Counted from the stretch's first letter, positions 1-9,099 are shown. The stretch: DNA of 64,000 nt from CAZDXJ01 sp050303615 (GCA_050303615.1 JBNLCC010000029.1:1-64000); one strand, 5' to 3'. Notes: a model not told the origin generated them from the letters alone. Numbers and translations: made by a program.

Positions 1-114
1 CGTTTATATTGGCCTGATAATTTAATATTTAAGTGGTTATGGTATATCTTATGGTTAGTTGTTGCGCCTATTATTATAATAATTTCATTGCACCTTGTTT
101 CGAGTAGAAAATAA
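1..114 (+). CDS. C-terminal tail of an unidentified membrane protein (partial)
   Basis: The first frame is open from the window edge to a TAA at 112-114 and gives 37 residues. The tail starts with aromatic and polar residues (RLYWPDN) and continues into a hydrophobic stretch rich in Trp, Leu, Val and Ile that would span a membrane once, ending in a short basic SSRK tail. That pattern fits the last transmembrane helix of an integral membrane protein whose start lies upstream of the window. The family cannot be named from so little sequence, and the frame could be open by chance in this AT-rich stretch. Confidence 0.4.
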   Translation, partial: RLYWPDNLIFKWLWYILWLVVAPIIIIISLHLVSSRK

Positions 115-559
115 CCTAAAAGTGCTGCGGGGGCAGGTCAATCGGGTTTAAAAGAGGCAGAAATTAGAAACAAGATGAGGTATTAGTTTTGTCATTTTGA
201 TTTCCAATAATAGCCGAACCAACCGCCTCGGTTATTCATCATTTTTCAAATATTTCGGATCCAATAGTAAATAGACAAAAAAAGCATCAACCGCAGGATA
301 TATTTTCTATAGCGTTGTGAGCGACAGGTACAAACAAAGGCTGCGTCGCAGCCCACTGCAACAACGAATTTCTGCCGCCTACACTGCCAACCCGGTGACC
401 ACCACGCAAATCGACACCGGCTTCAGCGAGCTGCATAGCGATTGGTATGCGGTCGCTGTTGATTTCTTGACTATTCGGGATTTGTACCTAGAATTATATC
501 TCATGCCGTAAATAGTTAACTTATAAATATCACTTGAATTTTCTAGTTAAGGACACGAA
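115..559. other. Gene-poor gap before the sulfatase gene
   Basis: No convincing gene is seen. The left half is AT-rich. From about 317 to 490 the sequence becomes GC-richer than both sides and is open in one frame from a GTG (64 codons), starting next to a small palindrome, GGCTGCG-T-CGCAGCC, at 339-353. That translation has no family I recognise and no ribosome binding site, so it is more likely a gene remnant than a working gene. The last 50 bases are AT-rich, and a short AAGGA-type site (about 548-552) lies just before the sulfatase ATG. Confidence 0.5.
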
Positions 560-2443
560 ATGGCCGAGCCAAAAAATCCGTCGAGAAGACGTTTTATACA
601 GACAGGTACCGGTCTAGCTGCCGGCGGAGTGCTGCAGTCTGCAGCCGGTGCGTTCAGACCGGAGGTCGGACAATACCGTTGGCCGCACCTATGGCATCAC
701 TCTCGGAGCCCAAACATTCTGTTATTGATGGTTGACGAGATGCGTTATCCGCCGGTTTACGAAGGCGAAGGCGCAAAGCAGTTTCGGCGGGATTATCTGC
801 TTACCCAGGAAATGCTCCGTGCCCACGGTGTCGAATTTCACCGGCACTATGCGGCATCCACTGCCTGCGCCCCCAGCCGTGCCTCGCTGTTTACCGGCCA
901 ATATCCTTCCTTGCATGGCGTCACGAACACGACCGGTGCTGCTAAAGAAGCTAACGACCCGGACGTATTTTGGCTCGACCCTAATAGCGTTCCAACCATG
1001 GGCGATTATTTTCGTGCCGGAGGCTACAGTACTTACTACAAAGGCAAGTGGCATGCGTCCAATGCCGACATGCAGATACCCGGAACCCATGACCAATTAG
1101 TCAGTTACGATGATCAGGGCAATCCCGATCCCGAGAAAGAACAGCTCTATCTGGAAGCCGATCGCCTCGACGGGTTTGGCTTTAACGGCTGGATAGGCCC
1201 AGAACCCCACGGAAAAGCGCCGCTCAATACAGGATCAAGCCCGGCGCAGGGACAAGGGCGCGATGTAGGCTTTGCCGATCAGGCCGCGCAGCTTATCCAG
1301 CAACTGAATAATAGCAGGCGCTCTGAGCCCTGGTTTATGGTCGCTTCCTTCGTTAATCCTCACGATATCGCTCTGTGGGGTTATTTCGCCCGCCATAGCG
1401 GTTTGTTCGATTTTTCCGTGGAGAATATTGTTCCGGCCTTTAACGAACTGTTCGATCCAATTCTATTTGCACAAACATTGCTTGATGACCTTGACAAGAA
1501 GCCAAAGTGCCAGAAAAGTTATCAAGAATCTTATCACATTTGGATGCAGGGTATCCCACCTGACGATTATTTCCGCTTATACTACCAATTGCAAAAAAAT
1601 GTCGACGGGGACATGATGACGGTTTATGACGCGTTGCGCGGCTCGCGTTTTTTCAATGATACCATCGTCGTATTCACTTCCGATCACGGTGATCTGCTCG
1701 GTTCCCATCGCTACATGCATCAGAAGTGGTATCAGGCTTACGATGAGGCTCTGCGGGTACCGTTGATTTTCTCCAATCCGAGATTGTTCCAGGAACCGTC
1801 CTCGGTACATAGTATCACCAGTCATGTGGACTTGCTACCTACCTTGCTCGGTCTGGCCGGGCTGGATTCGAACCAACTCCTGCCCGAGGTTGCCATCGGC
1901 CATAGCGATCCTCTGCCTCTGGTGGGACGCGATCTCAGTGAATTGGTACTGGGCAATATCGCCAAGGTCGAGGATCCCATTTATTTCATGACCGACGATG
2001 ATCCGAGTCGGGGCCTGGATCAGAATAATTTTTACGGCGTGGCTTACGACTCGGTGAAACAGTCCAATCACATCGAATCCGTTATTGTCAGAATCGACGG
2101 TGAGGTCTGGAAGTACAGCCGCTATTTCGACAACATTCAGTTTTGGAGTGACCCGGATCCTACCAACGGCCCCCCAAAAGATGTGGTAATAAGTCTGGAT
2201 AATACGCCTGATGTCCCCGGGGATCAACCTGCTACGGGGACCAAGAGTGTCAAGTATGACCCCGCTGAGGTCGAATATGAAATGTACAATGTCACTGTCG
2301 ATCCGATGGAACTCAATAATCTCATGCTTTCTGCCGGCTATGAGACAATGAAGGCGGTATTGGCGGAACTACTGCAGCAGCAGCGGGAACTCAAGCGGTT
2401 GGAGCCGATCAGTGGCGATGTTCCGGGCGCTCCGGTGGTTTAA
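560..2443 (+). CDS. Tat-exported sulfatase (arylsulfatase family)
   Basis: This 627-residue protein belongs to the type I sulfatases, which hydrolyse sulfate esters using a formylglycine made from an active-site cysteine. The signature C-A-P-S-R-A-S-L-F-T-G is present with Cys103 as the residue to be converted. Asp59 in LLMVDE and the later SDHGD segment supply metal ligands, and YKGKWH gives the conserved active-site Lys and His. The N-terminus has a twin-arginine signal (SRRRFIQTG, residues 8-16) followed by a small-residue stretch, so the folded enzyme should be exported to the periplasm or beyond. The substrate cannot be read from sequence. No formylglycine-generating enzyme lies nearby. 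The gene stands alone, flanked by poorly conserved small genes, which suggests accessory status. Confidence 0.9.
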   Translation: MAEPKNPSRRRFIQTGTGLAAGGVLQSAAGAFRPEVGQYRWPHLWHHSRSPNILLLMVDEMRYPPVYEGEGAKQFRRDYLLTQEMLRAHGVEFHRHYAASTACAPSRASLFTGQYPSLHGVTNTTGAAKEANDPDVFWLDPNSVPTMGDYFRAGGYSTYYKGKWHASNADMQIPGTHDQLVSYDDQGNPDPEKEQLYLEADRLDGFGFNGWIGPEPHGKAPLNTGSSPAQGQGRDVGFADQAAQLIQQLNNSRRSEPWFMVASFVNPHDIALWGYFARHSGLFDFSVENIVPAFNELFDPILFAQTLLDDLDKKPKCQKSYQESYHIWMQGIPPDDYFRLYYQLQKNVDGDMMTVYDALRGSRFFNDTIVVFTSDHGDLLGSHRYMHQKWYQAYDEALRVPLIFSNPRLFQEPSSVHSITSHVDLLPTLLGLAGLDSNQLLPEVAIGHSDPLPLVGRDLSELVLGNIAKVEDPIYFMTDDDPSRGLDQNNFYGVAYDSVKQSNHIESVIVRIDGEVWKYSRYFDNIQFWSDPDPTNGPPKDVVISLDNTPDVPGDQPATGTKSVKYDPAEVEYEMYNVTVDPMELNNLMLSAGYETMKAVLAELLQQQRELKRLEPISGDVPGAPVV

Positions 2444-2472
2444 ACCGATGGGCGGGAAAGCCAATACCTCAC

Positions 2473-2718
2473 TTATCCGGTTAAAATTGATTCGGTCAGC
2501 GAAGCTGAATCTGATTTGGTCAATTTAGCTTTCCATTTTACACCAGCAAAGCTTCCTTCTTCAAAACCGGCTTCCACGAGGATGTTGTTAATAGTCTGTG
2601 GCCAACCGATTAATAAAACTGCCATCAATAGCTGTAGTGCATCCCTCAACATTGCTACCAAATCTTTTCCGGTTGCTACAATTTCAGACAAAGAACTATT
2701 GTTATGCTGATTTGACAT
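2473..2718 (-). CDS. Small hypothetical protein with one hydrophobic segment
   Basis: An 81-residue frame running toward the sulfatase gene. The N-terminal third is polar, followed by a hydrophobic stretch (LLMAVLLIGW, near residues 30-40) that could be a single membrane anchor, then a polar tail with GFEEGSFAGVKWKAKL and a Ser/Thr-rich end. A weak GAGG lies about 9 bases before the ATG. I do not recognise a family. The tail resembles the C-termini of some small anchored hypothetical proteins, but that is only an impression. It does not overlap other genes, and its composition looks like real protein rather than a frame shadow. Confidence 0.5.
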   Translation of the reverse strand: MSNQHNNSSLSEIVATGKDLVAMLRDALQLLMAVLLIGWPQTINNILVEAGFEEGSFAGVKWKAKLTKSDSASLTESILTG

Positions 2719-2882
2719 TGTGCGGCCTCAGTTTATATCGATCTGTTGTTAACCGGCTTTCAGTATATCCTATATGTGCATATCGGTAATTGCATTACTA
2801 TATTAGCACTTGGTTGCGAGAAAAAACTCCGCTAAGATGTAACTATCGTTTAATTGTTGAAACAAAATGCTGGAGAGTGATC

Positions 2883-3020
2883 ATGCCGTGGCCGGAGATT
2901 TTTAAACTAGTAGCGTATTTAGTTTGGCCCTTTCTATTGTTGGGCTTGTACTATCTGGTTAATAATCGAAAACGGATAGTGCAGTTATTGAAAAAAAACG
3001 TAAACAATGAGACTGATTGA
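2883..3020 (+). CDS. 45-residue single-span membrane protein
   Basis: The chosen ATG at 2883 is preceded by GGAGAG at a good distance (CTGGAGAGTGATC before the ATG). A longer in-frame reading from 2790 has no such site and begins with sequence of poor protein character. The product starts with a short amphipathic end (MPWPEIFKL), has one clear transmembrane stretch (VAYLVWPFLLLGLYYLV), and ends with a basic, Asn- and Lys-rich tail, so an N-out, C-in topology is likely. No family is recognised. It sits between two small minus-strand genes and shares no obvious operon. Confidence 0.5.
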   Translation: MPWPEIFKLVAYLVWPFLLLGLYYLVNNRKRIVQLLKKNVNNETD

Positions 3021-3068
3021 ATTGTTACAGTTTTTGCTTAAATAAAGGGCGGTAGGTTATCGGCCTTA

Positions 3069-3410
3069 TCAGTTAAATACACATTTTAGAAACAACATAG
3101 AAACGCCAAGACCTATCCACGTTAATGCCAGAAGCACCCAGGGTAGCCAATGTTGTTTGTAATGAACGATTTGCTTGGTGGCTACATGCGCTTCGCCTAC
3201 CTGATGCCGGGTTTTTTTTGCCTGTCTGTCCCATTCCCGGGCTTTTGCTTTACATTGTTTTTTATATAACTGAATCCCTTTTTGTATGCCTTGGGCGATT
3301 AATTTGGTTTGTTCCTTGGTTTGTCCCGGTTGTTGAATCCCCCGCGCAATTTTTATCGCTTCTTCCTGCGTTTCTTTAGAAGGCTGTAGGTGCTTTGTAG
3401 TTTTTGCCAT
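3069..3410 (-). CDS. DUF2956 family protein
   Basis: A 113-residue protein that matches my memory of the DUF2956 family of gammaproteobacteria. It has a highly basic N-terminal half with the family-like stretch PGQTKEQTKLIAQGIQKGI, then a Lys/Arg/Ala-rich helix (KKQCKAKAREWDRQAKK), and a single C-terminal membrane span (WLPWVLLALTWIGLGVSMLFL). It would be anchored with its charged region in the cytoplasm. The family has no established function. No clear ribosome binding site is visible before the ATG at 3410. The gene is unlinked to its neighbours and converges with the small membrane protein at 2883-3020. Confidence 0.75.
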   Translation of the reverse strand: MAKTTKHLQPSKETQEEAIKIARGIQQPGQTKEQTKLIAQGIQKGIQLYKKQCKAKAREWDRQAKKTRHQVGEAHVATKQIVHYKQHWLPWVLLALTWIGLGVSMLFLKCVFN

Positions 3411-4069
3411 GATTGCTACTGGTTGCTATTGTTGATCAATGAAAAACAGTTGTTCGATTTGCTGTAAATTCCCATTAGTCATTGCATTTTAACAGGTTAA
3501 ACGTTCCGGCTATAAATTCCGGGTTTTCCTGGAGCGTTGAATTTATTAATGGTATTAATAATTTTATATTTTTTAATAGTATATCGAAATGGGAACGTTG
3601 CTGTTGATTTGCTGGGTGTTTTCAGTGTTTCTATGATTAAAAAAACTACTTACGCTTGCGCGAGCAGTTTTGTAGATTTCGAAATTTTCGAACATCGTCA
3701 CAATTGTGGAAATTTATCCCGCGCAATGCAAAAAATATCGCTATAATCCTTACCGGATGAATGGAAATTTTATTTGACAGCCTGTCTTCCTACGTAGTGC
3801 ATTTTTGTCGGTAGTGCATGGGTTTTAGCTATCGCGACAGTCATAAGACTGAACTGAAATAAAATTTCGGGTTACTTGAATGTGTAAAACAAAAGGCATT
3901 AGTTTGCCTATATATATCATTAAATAAACATAAACTAATGGTTATTTTCAGCGGTGCGAAAAGATTTCCGTTTGTCGATACCGATTTTTTTTAGTTTGCA
4001 CGTCAGTCATTTTAATAGATTCATAACTTCCGCCGAGACGAATGTTTCGACATTTATTTAATAAGGGGA
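3411..4069. other. 659-base AT-rich gap upstream of the multiheme cytochrome gene
   Basis: No gene is supported. The gap contains several symmetric elements. AAAACTACT at 3642-3650 and AGCAGTTTT at 3663-3671 can pair, and on the minus strand this is followed by a T run, so it could end a minus-strand transcript. A TTCGAAATTTTCGAA near-palindrome lies at 3678-3692, and a perfect CACAATTGTG palindrome at 3699-3708. A TTGACA hexamer is at 3774-3779, but no well-spaced -10 follows. AAGGGG at 4063-4068 is the ribosome binding site of the cytochrome gene. A weak 69-codon frame at 3537-3746 was judged to be noise. Confidence 0.5.
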
Positions 4070-7033
4070 ATGAAAATGAGTTGGTCAATTTATTGGTTAA
4101 AAAAGGCAGTTGGCGGTTGGCTGCCAATAATCCTGAATGTTTTGTTATTGATAACGTTGTCATTTGGGGTGTTAGCGGATGAGGATCGGGATAAGTCAAT
4201 CTCGCTGCGCATCACCAAGGCTGGAATTGATGGAGATAAACTGGTTGTTTCGGCACGCCTTTCCGAACGGTCAGAAAGACACCGGTTCACTCTGTATGAC
4301 ATTACCGATGAGCAGGTGTTATTGGCAAGAAGTGAGCGGACTAGGGACCGAGAGATCGAGTTCGAAATTAAAGTCGAGCACGATGCAACGCCTTGCAGGA
4401 TCAGGGTGGATGTCGACAGGCCGCGAGTTTCCGCGGCGGCGGACGTTGAAAACTGCACAGGCGGTGAAACAAACCATGCTCCGGTCTGCGCGATTGATAC
4501 CCCGGCGAATGACGTTACCATTAATGCCGGTGAAGTTGTGAATTTTACCGCAACCGTTACCGATAACGACGGCGATGCGCTCAATATTAATTGGAGTTTT
4601 GCCGGTGGCGTCCCTGCAGCGTCAAACCAGGAAGCCCCAGGTTTCGTTAACTATGGCACGCCGGGAAATTATATCGCCGTGCTCAATGCAACGGATACCA
4701 AAGGGGCCGGTTGTCCGACAGTGACGCGTAATATTAGTGTATTACAAAATGGCGGCACGCCGCCTCCGCCGTTATCCGGAGAATTTACCGTGCTGGCAGC
4801 CAATGATTTGGGTATGCATTGCGCCGATTTGGATTTTTCCATTTTCAGTATTTTGCCGCCTTTTAATGTCGTTCATGCCCAGTTGATCAAAAAAGGCTCA
4901 TCCAATTCGTTGCCGGCTATCATCGATAACAGTCAGGCGGGTATTTTTTACTCGGCGACTTCAAGTCCTTTCGATCCGGTGCAGCCTTTCTCGATCAATA
5001 CCACCAGTGCGGGAAAAAGCAACTTTTGGGACGATAGCGGTTCTCCCAATCCGGTTAGTTTTATTGCCGGTAATAATACCTGGGGCGGGCTGACTTATCG
5101 ACCTTTGTATCCCAGTGTGCTTGCGGCGATGTTGCTTGATCCCCCAGTGGACTTGAGTAGTGAATGCAGCGATCCGGTTACGCCGACAGGTTGTCCGAGC
5201 ATTCTCGATCTGTTCGAGCCCATTCCCGTCGATGTCGGCATTCCGGTTCCAGATCTGGTGGAACTGGGAACGGGTGTTCTGGTGGCCAGTCAACAACAGA
5301 TGCCCGGGCTGGCAAATACGGACCAGGCTTTTGCGCGTTTTGATACGACGGTGCCGTTTTATACCGGTTTCGCGTTCGGCGCCGAATTGCCCGGTTTAAA
5401 CTGGTGGGCAGCCGACGGTATACCTGTATTACCTGTCGATGATTCAAGCAATCCTAATTCTTATCCGTTAATGAAGGTGACTGCGAAGGATTTGAGCGGC
5501 AACGCGTTGTCTTCACTGGACGTGGTAACGCCGGTGGCATCTGAGGCGGATTGTCAAAATTGTCATGTTAACCCGCTGGATTGTCAGGCAGTTTTGGACA
5601 TTACCGGTGATGCGAGCCTGGTCGATCCTTCGAAATGTATTGGTGCCGCAGTTGGGCAGATTCCGTTTGTCGTGGAGGAATTACCGGATTACGGCAACTC
5701 GTCGCCAACTGCGCAACAAGTGCTCGAAGATTTACGCAATACTGCGAAAATTAACATCCTGCGTTTGCATGATGCGAAATACGGCAGTGTATATACTGCT
5801 GCGAACGGTGCTTCGCGGCAATGTGCCGATCCGTCCGATGATCCGGGAGATTTTTGTCTTGATAACCGACGCGCCATTCAATGTTCGCAATGCCATTATT
5901 CGCCGGCGCTGGATTTGACGCAGCAAGGACCTCAGGATGAACCCGAACAAGGAGCGAACGGACGCCAGCAAACCAGGCATGTCACTATGTCACGTGCGAT
6001 GCACGGACATCATGGACGCCTGTATTTTAACGGTGAACCGCTGTTTCCGGAAATGCCGGCGCCTGTTGATACGACGACATCGGAGCCCCGCGATCCAATG
6101 GTGGCCGAACAGGTATTGAACGAGACATGCTATCAATGTCATCCCGGTAAAAAAACTCAGTGTTTAAGGGGCGCGATGTTTGCCGGCGGGGTCGTCTGCC
6201 AGGATTGTCACGGCAATATGGCTCAAGTTGGCAACGACTTTTCCATACGCGTGTCAAGCGGAAATCCAGGCGATTTTGTCATGGATGGTTCATTGCGTGT
6301 ACCTTGGGCTTTCGAACCGGGCTGCCAATCCTGTCATACCGGCGATGCGCTGAACAAGAATCATCCTGCCGGACCTGTTTTGGTAGCGGATGACGGCATT
6401 CGTTTGTTGCAGGCTTACCAAGCGGAACTGATTACGGTTTCGAACATTCCCTATGACGTTGATGTGGCAGCAACGATTAAATCGCCAACGTCGCGATTCG
6501 CCGAAAATCAGGCCGTCAATGGCGATGGTGCAACGGTGGATGTACTATATCGCTTAAGCAAAGGACATGGCGAGGTTATGTGTGAGGGTTGCCACAACAG
6601 CACGCATGCTATTTGGCCGAATGCGATGGCGAACGCCAATGATAATGTGGCGTCGGACCAGTTACAGGGCCATCACGGCACGTTGATCGAATGCAGCACT
6701 TGTCATGGGGAAAACAGTTTTGGCATCGATGACTTTAAAGGGAATCTTGATGCTAACGGGCAAATGAAAGGCCCCCACGGCATGCATCCGGTCAACGATC
6801 CGATGTGGAATGAAAAACACAAAGAAGTGGACAAGGGTAACAATCGGAACAGCTGTCGAGCTTGTCATGGCATCAATGGCGAAGGCAGCGTGCTGTCACG
6901 GGTTGCAGCTGACCGTACGCTGGAATGCAAGGATGAAAACTGGGGGCAATGTGTAGGCGGAACCTTGCATTTGTCCAAAGGAGATGTGGTCAGTTGTACT
7001 TTGTGCCATGAAAACGAAATCAATGACGATTAG
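4070..7033 (+). CDS. Nine-heme c-type cytochrome with PKD-like domain
   Basis: A 987-residue secreted multiheme cytochrome. A signal peptide covers about residues 1-37 (WLPIILNVLLLITLSFGVLA before DED). Residues about 140-230 look like a PKD/Ig-type fold (VTDNDGDALNINWSFAGG). Next comes an uncharacterised domain opening with NDLGMHCADLDFS near residue 245. Nine CXXCH heme sites follow, beginning at residues 495, 605, 687, 710, 752, 838, 875, 929 and 976. The protein probably carries electrons in the periplasm or at the cell surface; its partner is unknown, and no outer-membrane porin-type gene lies beside it. A redoxin gene follows after two bases, consistent with co-transcription and a role in cytochrome assembly. 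Either ATG at 4070 or 4076 fits the AAGGGG site. Confidence 0.88.
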   Translation: MKMSWSIYWLKKAVGGWLPIILNVLLLITLSFGVLADEDRDKSISLRITKAGIDGDKLVVSARLSERSERHRFTLYDITDEQVLLARSERTRDREIEFEIKVEHDATPCRIRVDVDRPRVSAAADVENCTGGETNHAPVCAIDTPANDVTINAGEVVNFTATVTDNDGDALNINWSFAGGVPAASNQEAPGFVNYGTPGNYIAVLNATDTKGAGCPTVTRNISVLQNGGTPPPPLSGEFTVLAANDLGMHCADLDFSIFSILPPFNVVHAQLIKKGSSNSLPAIIDNSQAGIFYSATSSPFDPVQPFSINTTSAGKSNFWDDSGSPNPVSFIAGNNTWGGLTYRPLYPSVLAAMLLDPPVDLSSECSDPVTPTGCPSILDLFEPIPVDVGIPVPDLVELGTGVLVASQQQMPGLANTDQAFARFDTTVPFYTGFAFGAELPGLNWWAADGIPVLPVDDSSNPNSYPLMKVTAKDLSGNALSSLDVVTPVASEADCQNCHVNPLDCQAVLDITGDASLVDPSKCIGAAVGQIPFVVEELPDYGNSSPTAQQVLEDLRNTAKINILRLHDAKYGSVYTAANGASRQCADPSDDPGDFCLDNRRAIQCSQCHYSPALDLTQQGPQDEPEQGANGRQQTRHVTMSRAMHGHHGRLYFNGEPLFPEMPAPVDTTTSEPRDPMVAEQVLNETCYQCHPGKKTQCLRGAMFAGGVVCQDCHGNMAQVGNDFSIRVSSGNPGDFVMDGSLRVPWAFEPGCQSCHTGDALNKNHPAGPVLVADDGIRLLQAYQAELITVSNIPYDVDVAATIKSPTSRFAENQAVNGDGATVDVLYRLSKGHGEVMCEGCHNSTHAIWPNAMANANDNVASDQLQGHHGTLIECSTCHGENSFGIDDFKGNLDANGQMKGPHGMHPVNDPMWNEKHKEVDKGNNRNSCRACHGINGEGSVLSRVAADRTLECKDENWGQCVGGTLHLSKGDVVSCTLCHENEINDD

Positions 7034-7110
7034 TATTGCACGAAGTTAACAGCACTTTGAGGATTGCCGGCAGGGAGGCCGGTAGTCTTCGTTTCCTATT
7101 CGAGTATTGT

Positions 7111-7701
7111 ATGGCGCGATTCGTTGTTGCAATGGCGGTCTCAGATATTCCCCGTGCTTTTAATTCAAAAACGATCCCGGATAAGCCAATTGTTATTGGT
7201 TTTTTTTGTTTATTGGTGTTAATGTTTACTCCAATCGCAGCTGACGCCCGCGCTTTTCAGCTAAACGGTTCTAAAAACCCTGCTCCGCCCTTAATATTAA
7301 AAGATTTAACCGGACGGCAACATAAGTTGGATAACTATAAGGGCAAGGTTGTTTTGGTGAATTTCTGGGGATCATGGTGTTCGCCGTGCGTTGAAGAAAT
7401 GCCGGCTTTGCAAAGGCTGGCGAACCGCTTCGCCGAACGGGGACTTGTCGTATTGGCGGTTAATGTCAATCAGAGTGATACAGCGATTGAACGTTTTATG
7501 CGGGGGATGTCCCTGGATTTGACCGTATTGAAGGACGGCAACGCAAAAGCCGCGGAATTGTGGCAGGTGGAATATTACCCGTCCAGCTTTGTGATCGATA
7601 AACACGGAAACCTGAGATTTGCTTCGCAGGGAGCTTTGGACTGGGATAGCCTTGAAGCGGACGAGATGATACAAAATTTGCTGCAGGAAGCCATTAATTA
7701 A
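7111..7701 (+). CDS. TlpA/ResA-like thiol-disulfide redoxin
   Basis: A thioredoxin-fold protein with the active site W-C-S-P-C (Cys90 and Cys93 counted from the ATG at 7111), preceded by VVLVNFWGSW and followed by EEMPALQRL, as in the TlpA/ResA/DsbE group. A hydrophobic segment (residues 27-45, IVIGFFCLLVLMFTPIAADA) serves as signal peptide or membrane anchor. The cis-proline region is present as VEYYPSSFVID. Such proteins keep heme-binding cysteines reduced or act in other envelope thiol exchange. The frame is open back to a TTG at 7036, but that reading adds an unlikely N-terminus; the ATG at 7111 or 7132 is preferred, without a clear ribosome site. Its position directly behind the nine-heme cytochrome supports a maturation role. 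Confidence 0.85.
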   Translation: MARFVVAMAVSDIPRAFNSKTIPDKPIVIGFFCLLVLMFTPIAADARAFQLNGSKNPAPPLILKDLTGRQHKLDNYKGKVVLVNFWGSWCSPCVEEMPALQRLANRFAERGLVVLAVNVNQSDTAIERFMRGMSLDLTVLKDGNAKAAELWQVEYYPSSFVIDKHGNLRFASQGALDWDSLEADEMIQNLLQEAIN

Positions 7702-7719
7702 CACACTACAGGATATATT

Positions 7720-9099
7720 TTGGACCAATCCATAAAATTCGACCTCGAGCTGATCCACCGTTACGACAAAGCGGGGCCGCGCTATACTTCCTATCCGACA
7801 GCGTTGGAATTACATGAAGGATTCACCGAACAGGACTATCGGCGTCATATCAATTTATCCAATGCCAGAAGCGGGCCGCTCTCGCTGTATGTACACATTC
7901 CCTTTTGCGATACCGTTTGTTTCTACTGCGCCTGTAATAAAATTATCACCAATAACCGTAAACATGCACAACCCTACCTGGATAATCTGCAGCGGGAAAT
8001 TGCGTTACAAGGGGCTTTGTTTGACCCAAACCGGGTAGTCGATCAATTGCACTGGGGAGGGGGAACGCCGACTTTCCTGAGCTTTGAACAAATGCATCGG
8101 CTAATGACTGAGACTCGCCGGCATTTCAATTTGAGAGATGATGATTTAGGCGAATATTCGATTGAAGTGGATCCACGAGAGACCGACGATCACACTATCG
8201 CACAACTTCGCCAATTGGGTTTTAACCGGATCAGTTTGGGTGTGCAGGATTTCGATGTTGCCGTGCAAAAGGCCGTTAATCGCATACAAAGCGAGCAGCA
8301 AACCTTCGCAGTGATAGACGCGGCGCGTAGCGAAGGTTTTCGCTCGACCAGTATTGATTTGATATACGGTTTACCGCTGCAGACCGTCTACAGCTTTGCA
8401 AAAACCCTGGATAAAGTTTTGAGCGTAACGCCGGATCGGTTTTCGGTGTTTAACTATGCTCATTTGCCGTCACGTTTCAAGACCCAGAGGCAAATCAATG
8501 AGGCCGATCTTCCTGCACCGTCTGAAAAGCTGGATATATTGCAAATGGTTATTCAGCGATTGCTGGACGCCGGCTATGTTTATATCGGCATGGACCATTT
8601 TGCCCGCCCCGACGATGAGCTGGCTATTGCCCAGCGCGAAGGTAAGCTGTACCGGAACTTTCAAGGGTACTCGACGCATTCCGACTGTGATTTGATCGGG
8701 CTGGGCATTACTTCGATCGGCAGGGTTGGCGATGCGTTTATGCAGAACGTGAAAGATACCGGGGGTTACGCAAAATTGTTGGCGGCGGACAGATTGCCGA
8801 TTTTTAAAGGAGTGGAACTGGATCAGGACGATAAAATACGCGGCGCGGTCATTACCCAATTGATTTGTCATTTTGAATTAGATTTTACCGATATTGAGCA
8901 GCGATTCGCGATACGGTTCACCGATTACTTTGGCGATGAATTGCGGGCCATCGAAGCGATGGCACAAGACGGACTACTGATCGAAAGCGGGCGGGGCATT
9001 ACTGTCCTGCCGGCCGGCCGGTTGCTGATTCGTAATATTTGTATGGTGTTCGATCGTTACCTCGCGCAAAAACAACAACAATTTTCCAAGGTAATTTGA
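7720..9099 (+). CDS. hemN: Oxygen-independent coproporphyrinogen III dehydrogenase
   Basis: A 459-residue radical SAM enzyme that converts coproporphyrinogen III to protoporphyrinogen IX without oxygen in heme synthesis. The HemN-type cluster motif C-X3-C-X2-C-X-C is intact (CDTVCFYCAC, Cys63, 67, 70 and 72), preceded by YVHIPF. The N-terminus GPRYTSYPTA is typical of true HemN rather than the HemW-like paralogues. The SAM-binding HWGGGTPTFL and the QDFD segment are present. The start is TTG at 7720 with AGGA (about 7710-7713) at good spacing; the conserved FDLELIHRYDKAGPRYTSYP region begins at once, so this start is well supported. It lies 18 bases after the redoxin gene, which puts heme supply next to a multiheme cytochrome. 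Confidence 0.95.
   Translation: MDQSIKFDLELIHRYDKAGPRYTSYPTALELHEGFTEQDYRRHINLSNARSGPLSLYVHIPFCDTVCFYCACNKIITNNRKHAQPYLDNLQREIALQGALFDPNRVVDQLHWGGGTPTFLSFEQMHRLMTETRRHFNLRDDDLGEYSIEVDPRETDDHTIAQLRQLGFNRISLGVQDFDVAVQKAVNRIQSEQQTFAVIDAARSEGFRSTSIDLIYGLPLQTVYSFAKTLDKVLSVTPDRFSVFNYAHLPSRFKTQRQINEADLPAPSEKLDILQMVIQRLLDAGYVYIGMDHFARPDDELAIAQREGKLYRNFQGYSTHSDCDLIGLGITSIGRVGDAFMQNVKDTGGYAKLLAADRLPIFKGVELDQDDKIRGAVITQLICHFELDFTDIEQRFAIRFTDYFGDELRAIEAMAQDGLLIESGRGITVLPAGRLLIRNICMVFDRYLAQKQQQFSKVI

Noticed and set aside
317..511. 64-codon frame starting with GTG, GC-richer than surroundings
   Set aside because: No ribosome site and no recognisable family; treated as a possible gene remnant in the gap entry.
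3537..3746. 69-codon frame with a hydrophobic start
   Set aside because: TTG start without ribosome site; tail has no protein character and composition follows the AT-rich gap.
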